A program made the translations under genes and the position numbers. From positions 1 through 8,095 of the forward strand of contig JAFYWO010000140.1 of NCBI GenBank assembly GCA_017557925.1: a stretch of 8,095 bases of DNA, in the 5' to 3' direction. The notes under the pieces are model-generated. The model saw only the letters and a list, made by a program, of their open reading frames with translations. It searched no databases and had not been told where the DNA came from. This document shows positions 3,859 through 8,095 of the stretch, in pieces; position 1 is the stretch's first letter; each line of letters opens with the position of its first letter. This DNA comes from Alphaproteobacteria bacterium. Lineage in GTDB: Bacteria; Pseudomonadota; Alphaproteobacteria; RF32; CAG-239.

Positions 3859-5382
3859 TTAGTTACGACCGGTATCGGAAATTATATCTATAATATCGTC
3901 GTGATTGAGTTTGTGTTTTTCTCTGCTTCTTTTTTGAAGTTCTCTTATTTCTGTTTGGTATTTGATTGCCATTGTTGTTATGCTTGCAAAATCCGCAAGG
4001 TCTGTTTCTGATAATTCACCCCATTCTTTCATAACACGATTCTTGGCATTTTTACCAAACTCATCAAAGTTTTCAGGTAATACTTCTATTAGTTTTAAGT
4101 AATAACATTTGTTTAAGTATTCATCTTGATTTGTGGTAAATGCTGTTGCTCCATCAAAAGGTTCTTCGGATTCTACAATGTAGTTTTCTCTTATTACATT
4201 TTCAATATTAGGAGTTTCATTTAAGCCTTTGGCGTTTTCATTAAGCCAAGCAATTTTGTGCATTAGGTTTAGGTTACTCTGATGAACGCCACTTTTGTGT
4301 ATGCTTATACATAAGAGTTTTTGTTTATCCATTTGTTTTTTTAGTATTTGTAATGATTTTGATTTATCATCATTTGTGCGACCTTGTCTTTTAGCTAAGG
4401 CTTCTTTTTGAGAATTGTATCTTGCTTCAAGCTCACGGTAGTCTTCATAAGCTTTGTGAGAACGTATATGGCTGAAAAAGATACAATTTTGTTTGAATTG
4501 AAATTCTATATAAAATTTTCTCTTAGTTCCAGGAATTGTAATTTGTGCCGTTTTTTTAATATCAAAGTAATAACGTGGATTATCTTTGATGTCTTTTTCG
4601 TAAAGATTGCGCTCTCCTTTTTCAAACTTGATGTATTCAGGAAAAGTTCTTTCCATATTTTTTATTATATTTCTAATATCGGAGCGGTGTTTTGAAGTTA
4701 CGGTAAGACGATAAATGTCTTTAGGTAATACTTCGTATTTGGCAATATCTAATAAGAAATGGTTATTTTGCGGAGTTTTATTTTCTTCAGTTAAGCCGTA
4801 TTTTATGAACTCCTCAAAACTCATTTTAGGAATTTCGGTAAGTTTTAGCGGTGGAATTGCTTCTTCCTTATATGATTTTAATGGGATAGGATTTAATTTT
4901 TCTGTTTTGAAGTCATTAAATTCACGATAACATTCAGATATTAACTTTTCTACAGAGCGTTCAATACTTTTGATTGGCGGAAGTATGATAAATACGTCGT
5001 TGCTGTCATTGTTTATGTAGTGTAACATAGAGGTATTGCATGGAGCTAAATGACGAGTAAAATATTGGCAACGACGACCGTTTTTATTAGTTTCTATATT
5101 ACCATCTTTTAGGTTGATGTTGTAAATAAATTCCGGATAACCTGGAGAGGTATTGGTTTGGAAAGAATGAACCAAAGCCTTATATATCAAACGATATTTT
5201 TCCATGGTGTCGGTGTAATATTCTTTTAGTTGTTCAAAATCACTATCTCTTAGGAAACTTAGTTTACTTCGCATTTCATCAGCATAAGCTTGAGCATCAA
5301 GGTCTATTGGGCGTTGAATGTCATTTATTTCTTCAGAAGTTAAATTTCTTAGTTGGTCTAGAGAATATGTTTTCATCTGCAT
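3859..5382 (-). CDS. 507-residue unknown protein with possible RelA/SpoT-like fold
   Basis: This is a soluble, highly charged protein with no signal peptide or membrane helix. The region at about residues 220-315 reads DIYRLTV (222-228), YYFDIK (271-276), YIEFQFKQ (291-298) and SHKAYEDYR (308-316). This order resembles the core strand, E-x-Q strand and HK-YE-x-R helix of divergent RelA/SpoT nucleotidyltransferase-fold proteins. The resemblance is from memory and catalytic residues are not clearly recognisable, so the fold is only a hypothesis. The N-terminal 75 residues and the C-terminal region (about 315-375 and 470-507) look helical and charged. Two starts compete: M1 has AGGA only three bases upstream, whereas M3 (5376) has it nine bases upstream and is the better choice. 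A good promoter lies at 5408-5436. The gene stands alone, with a terminator at its end. Confidence 0.85.
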   Translation of the reverse strand: MQMKTYSLDQLRNLTSEEINDIQRPIDLDAQAYADEMRSKLSFLRDSDFEQLKEYYTDTMEKYRLIYKALVHSFQTNTSPGYPEFIYNINLKDGNIETNKNGRRCQYFTRHLAPCNTSMLHYINNDSNDVFIILPPIKSIERSVEKLISECYREFNDFKTEKLNPIPLKSYKEEAIPPLKLTEIPKMSFEEFIKYGLTEENKTPQNNHFLLDIAKYEVLPKDIYRLTVTSKHRSDIRNIIKNMERTFPEYIKFEKGERNLYEKDIKDNPRYYFDIKKTAQITIPGTKRKFYIEFQFKQNCIFFSHIRSHKAYEDYRELEARYNSQKEALAKRQGRTNDDKSKSLQILKKQMDKQKLLCISIHKSGVHQSNLNLMHKIAWLNENAKGLNETPNIENVIRENYIVESEEPFDGATAFTTNQDEYLNKCYYLKLIEVLPENFDEFGKNAKNRVMKEWGELSETDLADFASITTMAIKYQTEIRELQKRSREKHKLNHDDIIDIISDTGRN

Positions 5383-5407
5383 CTGTCCTAAAATTTAATT
5401 TTTTTTG

Positions 5408-5436
5408 AGTATAGCACATAGATTAGTATATAGCAA
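5408..5436 (-). promoter_or_regulatory. Promoter of the 507-residue protein gene
   Basis: Read on the minus strand: TTGCTA (5431-5436), a 17-base spacer and TATACT (5408-5413). TGC directly precedes the -10 box, giving an extended -10. The start would be near 5401, leaving a leader of about 20-25 bases. Confidence 0.65.
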
Positions 5437-5492
5437 CTTTTTTTTGTTATAAAAATATTAGTAATTTGTGAGTGTTGCCATAAAAAGATGAG

Positions 5493-5521
5493 TTGACAGA
5501 ATTATAGTTTTGAACTAAAAT
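5493..5521 (+). promoter_or_regulatory. Promoter of the ppa-ankyrin operon
   Basis: Consensus TTGACA (5493-5498), an exact 17-base spacer and TAAAAT (5516-5521). Transcription would start near 5528, about 33 bases before the pyrophosphatase start codon. This is the best promoter match in the window, as expected for a housekeeping enzyme. Confidence 0.75.
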
Positions 5522-5560
5522 TATCTGATGTTATGTTTTTTTTTATAAAGGGGAAAGAAA

Positions 5561-6100
5561 GTGCATCCTTGGCATCAAGTTAAACATTATTTACAATCTC
5601 CGGATATTGTTCCTGCGATTATAGAAGTTCCTAAAGGCTCTCAGGTTAAGTATGAGCTTGATAAAGAAAGTGGTTTGATGAAGGTTGACAGAATTTTGTA
5701 TTCTGCAGTTCATTATCCGGCTAATTATGGGTTTATTCCACAAACTTATTGTGAAGATAATGATCCTTTAGATATTTTGGTTTTGGGACAGGAGTCTATT
5801 CATCCTTTATCTATTATGCGTGCAAAACCTATAGGTGTGATGAAGATGATTGATTGTGGTGAAGCTGATGATAAGATTATTGCTGTTCACGAAGATGATC
5901 CGGAATATCGTGAATATAGAAATATATCCGAACTTCCTCAACATATCTTAAAGATGTTGAAACGCTTTTTTGAAGATTATAAAGTTTTGGAGAAAAAGCA
6001 AGTTACGATTGAAAGTTTTTTAGGCCCTGATGAAGCAAAATCTTTGATTGAAGAAGCAAGATTATCTTATGAAGCAAAGTTTGGAAGCGGTAATTTATGA
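5561..6100 (+). CDS. ppa: Inorganic pyrophosphatase, family I (soluble)
   Basis: The enzyme hydrolyses pyrophosphate to two phosphates in the cytoplasm, using Mg2+, and so pulls nucleic acid, protein and lipid synthesis forward. The 179 residues match the bacterial family I length. Active-site residues are visible at the expected places: E22, K30, E32, R44, Y56, the signature DNDPLDIL with D66, D68 and D71, then D98, D103, K105 and the YK pair at 140-141. The start is GTG with AAGGGG seven bases upstream; HPWHQV directly after it is typical of one subgroup of the family, so this start is convincing. That subgroup is, from memory, more usual in Bacteroidetes, spirochaetes and deltaproteobacteria than in Alphaproteobacteria. 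The next gene starts 20 bases downstream and is probably cotranscribed. Confidence 0.97.
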   Translation: MHPWHQVKHYLQSPDIVPAIIEVPKGSQVKYELDKESGLMKVDRILYSAVHYPANYGFIPQTYCEDNDPLDILVLGQESIHPLSIMRAKPIGVMKMIDCGEADDKIIAVHEDDPEYREYRNISELPQHILKMLKRFFEDYKVLEKKQVTIESFLGPDEAKSLIEEARLSYEAKFGSGNL

Positions 6101-6119
6101 TAAAAATAAGGTATAGATT

Positions 6120-6608
6120 ATGGATGCAAGAGAATTAGATAATGCTTTGGGCAAAAAAATAATAGAATTTGTTGAAGACAAGAAAATGCCGTTTGGTATA
6201 AAAAAGAGAAAAATTGAATATTTGATTAAGCAAGGTGCAAATATTGAAGCCAAGAATGAGCTTGATAGAACAGCTTTGATGGTAAGTTGTATATCAGGTG
6301 ATAAAGAAGTTGCGGAATTATTATTAAGTAAGGGCGCTTTTGTTGAAGCAACAGACTTTAATGATGTGACACCTTTGATGTGGGCTTCTGTTTATGGACA
6401 TAAAGACGTGGTGGAATTATTGCTCAATAAAGGAGCAAATGTTTGGGCAGTAGATAATTGCGGACAGAATGCTTTAAAATATGCTATGGATAATTGGCAT
6501 AAGGATGTGATTGAAGTATTAGAAAAAAGCAAAAAGGCTAACAGTTATATTCCAAAAGAAGATGTTGATAAGGGATTTTTTTCAAAACTTTTTGACAGGT
6601 TGCGCTAG
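6120..6608 (+). CDS. Small ankyrin-repeat protein
   Basis: The protein has 162 residues. A basic N-terminal helix region (about 10-30) leads into ankyrin repeats: a partial one at about 32-46 (IEYLIKQGANIEAKN), two full ones at 49-81 and 82-114 with TALM or TPLMWA, G-x-KEVAELLL or GHKDVVELLL and KGA-x-V, and a last incomplete one at about 115-137. The tail (138-162) ends with FFSKLFDRLR, possibly an amphipathic helix. No signal peptide is seen, so it is likely cytoplasmic. Ankyrin proteins bind other proteins; the partner cannot be told. It follows ppa by 20 bases with AAGG upstream of ATG, so the two are probably one transcript, though a functional link is not implied. Its stop codon lies inside the terminator hairpin. 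Confidence 0.9.
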   Translation: MDARELDNALGKKIIEFVEDKKMPFGIKKRKIEYLIKQGANIEAKNELDRTALMVSCISGDKEVAELLLSKGAFVEATDFNDVTPLMWASVYGHKDVVELLLNKGANVWAVDNCGQNALKYAMDNWHKDVIEVLEKSKKANSYIPKEDVDKGFFSKLFDRLR

Positions 6609-6626
6609 TTGAGCGCAATTTTTTTT
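6600..6626 (+). terminator. Intrinsic terminator overlapping the ankyrin stop codon
   Basis: TTGCGCT (6600-6606) pairs with AGCGCAA (6612-6618) around a five-base loop, followed by eight T (6619-6626). The TAG stop (6606-6608) lies within the hairpin. It ends the ppa-ankyrin transcript. Confidence 0.85.
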
Positions 6627-6651
6627 CACAAATTTGATTTTTTACTTGTTT

Positions 6652-6680
6652 TTGTCTAAAAGCTGTGTTATGGTTACAGT
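6652..6680 (+). promoter_or_regulatory. Likely promoter of the 322-residue protein gene
   Basis: TTGTCT (6652-6657), a 17-base spacer and TACAGT (6675-6680), with TGG just upstream of the -10. It lies immediately after the terminator of the previous operon. The leader of about 50 bases is almost pure A and T with no ribosome binding site. Confidence 0.45.
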
Positions 6681-6737
6681 GCAAAATGCGTATTATTATT
6701 TATTAAATGTATAAAAAAACAAAAAAAACATAGAATT

Positions 6738-7706
6738 ATGAAAAATTATTTGAACAACAAGGTCATAACATTTGAAGTGACTGTAGATGAAACTGTTCGT
6801 TTTCAGAGCAGGAATCAGGACAAGACGTTGGTGTCTGATAAGGAATTGTTTTTTATCGGCAACAATTATTTCTATTATGTTTTTAATAGAAATGGAAAAA
6901 ATTCAACTTATTCTTTAAGTGAAATTTCTGAAAAAGAATATTTCGCCAGAAAAGACGATATATTTCGTCAAAGACCCAATGGTAAATTCGGTACTTTCCA
7001 AAAAGGTGAAATAGAGTATTTTATCGGCTGTTTCAAAAAAAAGAAATGGGAAAAACGTATGCCTGTTACGGACTGTATTCTAAAAGAGGATAGTCCGTTG
7101 AAAAAGGAATATGACAAATTTGTCGGAGATCTTGCTAGTGAGGAAAATGTGCGTAAAAAGGATAAAGCTTTTTCAGAGTATCAATACGCTAATAGGTGCG
7201 GAGAGTTAGAGCGAAAGCTTGGCGTTTCTTACGTTAATGTTATGCGTATAGGTGTTGATGAAAAACAGCTTTTGGAGTTTAAGACCTCTTATGATGAGGC
7301 GATTAAAAAGCTTCGTTTTATGTCTTTTTCTCAGTTGAAAGTCTTACAGCACGAGATTTTCGGCAATTCAAGACGCAAACGCTTTGAGGCAATGACAAAC
7401 CTCGGTATTAAGTTTTTTGATGCTGATGTTATGATTATGGACTTGAGTGCTTTGGATGCTGTCATCAATCAACCTTTGAAGGATTATGCAGAGAAAAGCA
7501 TTAAGATTGCAATAGATTCTGCAATTGAGATGCCTTATGAGGAGAGGTTAATAGTTTATAACTCTCTTCTTAATGCAAACTCCAGCACCAAGAGGAAAAT
7601 TTTAAGCCGTCTTGGGGTTGAGGCTGATGCTATTGATCTTAAGGTTTATCCTCTTGCACAAATCAAGAGGGCAATCCAAAATTCTTTAGGATTGGACAAT
7701 TATTAG
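6738..7706 (+). CDS. 322-residue unknown protein with duplicated C-terminal module
   Basis: I do not recognise this protein. The first 115 residues are rich in aromatic and alternating hydrophobic residues (for example ELFFIGNNYFYYVF at 36-49 and EIEYFIGCF at 91-99), suggesting a beta domain. A basic, charged linker follows (about 115-150), then a helical C-terminal half. Residues 195-247 and 265-317 look like divergent copies of one module about 53 residues long and spaced by 70: M-[SP]-[FY], then NS--KR, L-G-[IV], and a final A-I or A-V helix with N-x-x-L. There is no signal peptide or membrane helix. No ribosome binding site precedes the ATG. The gene stands alone between two terminators. 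A surface, toxin or DNA-binding role cannot be decided from what is visible. Confidence 0.85.
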   Translation: MKNYLNNKVITFEVTVDETVRFQSRNQDKTLVSDKELFFIGNNYFYYVFNRNGKNSTYSLSEISEKEYFARKDDIFRQRPNGKFGTFQKGEIEYFIGCFKKKKWEKRMPVTDCILKEDSPLKKEYDKFVGDLASEENVRKKDKAFSEYQYANRCGELERKLGVSYVNVMRIGVDEKQLLEFKTSYDEAIKKLRFMSFSQLKVLQHEIFGNSRRKRFEAMTNLGIKFFDADVMIMDLSALDAVINQPLKDYAEKSIKIAIDSAIEMPYEERLIVYNSLLNANSSTKRKILSRLGVEADAIDLKVYPLAQIKRAIQNSLGLDNY

Positions 7707-7710
7707 AAAC

Positions 7711-7744
7711 AAAAAACCAGATAACTTTCGTTATCTGGTTTTTT
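7711..7744. terminator. Bidirectional intrinsic terminator
   Basis: AAAAAACCAGATAAC (7711-7725) pairs with GTTATCTGGTTTTTT (7730-7744) around a TTTC loop, a perfect 15-pair stem with A and T runs. It separates the convergent genes ending at 7706 and 7756. Confidence 0.95.
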
Positions 7745-7755
7745 GTTTTGTAAGC

Positions 7756-8095
7756 TTATACTTTCCACTTGATGAGGGTGACGAATTCGTCAAACGAGTA
7801 GTAAGCATTTGAGCCTTCTGTTGTTGCAACAATGTAGGTTGGACGTGAGCCTCTAAAAATGCGCTTTGCCATATCCATCACATCGTAAGCCGTGGTTTCG
7901 TAAATGTCGTTGATACGAATGTCAACGTTATACATGTTACCACGTCCAATCATCTGCCAAGCAGTTTCAAGCGCCTTGTCATCTGACTTGTCATACTTGT
8001 CAAGCTTTTCTGCCATTGCAGCGTTCTTTGAGCGCTCAGGGCGACGTTCACTTGCAGGAGTATCACAAATACGATTGAGTGCCTTAACAAAGACA
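7756..8095 (-). CDS. C-terminal part of a probable M16-type (insulinase family) peptidase
   Basis: The frame is open through the right edge of the window, so only the last 112 residues are seen. An internal ATG at 8014-8016 has no ribosome binding site and is not the start. The visible part contains ALETAWQMIGRGNMYNVDIR, then INDIYETTAYDVMDMAKRIF and PTYIVATTEG. This order is typical of the last M16 domain: a helix, then the D-V---A---F helix with a final strand. The zinc site (HxxEH) would lie far upstream, outside the window, so activity cannot be judged. The stretch is visibly richer in G and C than the orphan genes in this window, which would fit a conserved, well-expressed gene. The family call rests on this short pattern only. 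Confidence 0.55.
   Translation of the reverse strand, partial: VFVKALNRICDTPASERRPERSKNAAMAEKLDKYDKSDDKALETAWQMIGRGNMYNVDIRINDIYETTAYDVMDMAKRIFRGSRPTYIVATTEGSNAYYSFDEFVTLIKWKV

Noticed and set aside
4408..4930. Two + strand open frames within the 507-residue gene
   Set aside because: They lie antisense to a long convincing gene and have low-complexity hydrophobic translations.
8014..8016. ATG as the start of a complete 86-residue gene at the right edge
   Set aside because: The frame stays open without a stop to the window edge, and no ribosome binding site precedes this ATG. It is an internal methionine of a longer protein.

Overview
The window comes from an AT-rich bacterial chromosome. 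It carries a short NfeD-like membrane protein with an SPFH/stomatin partner, a family I inorganic pyrophosphatase, an ankyrin protein, what is probably the end of an M16-type peptidase, and copies of a dispersed palindromic repeat (ATTGC...GCAAT). This fits an uncultured, probably Gram-negative and possibly host-associated bacterium. Low-GC Alphaproteobacteria carry such repeats, but the HPWH-type N-terminus of the pyrophosphatase is not the usual alphaproteobacterial form, so I leave the lineage open.

Layout. Positions 1-300 hold five copies or part-copies of the palindromic repeat and no credible gene. Positions 421-758 hold a + strand sigma70-like promoter, a run of stem-loops (two of them near-identical GTGA-capped hairpins) and a strong intrinsic terminator, with no convincing reading frame. 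This is the best candidate here for an undescribed structured RNA. Positions 784-2637 are a minus-strand set, in transcription order an NfeD-like protein, an SPFH protein (overlapping by one base), then two stem-loops and a small three-helix membrane protein. Positions 2638-3207 are non-coding: a promoter for the NfeD/SPFH operon, and on the + strand a second promoter and terminator pair that may define another RNA. A 195-residue protein built of seven 26-residue repeats follows (3208-3795). It faces a 507-residue protein (3859-5382, minus) across a bidirectional terminator. The 507-residue protein has a stretch reminiscent of the RelA/SpoT nucleotidyltransferase fold.

The divergent intergenic region 5383-5560 carries good promoters in both directions. 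To the right, ppa (5561-6100) and a small ankyrin gene (6120-6608) form a two-gene operon closed by a terminator overlapping the ankyrin stop codon. A 322-residue unknown protein with a duplicated C-terminal module (6738-7706) then converges, across another bidirectional terminator, on the 3' end of a gene running out of the window (7756-8095, minus).

NfeD and SPFH very probably act together in membrane quality control or membrane microdomains, and pyrophosphatase is housekeeping. The other proteins are unassigned. The two orphan + strand genes (195 and 322 residues) both lack a visible Shine-Dalgarno sequence, while the NfeD, SPFH, small membrane protein, pyrophosphatase and ankyrin genes have one.
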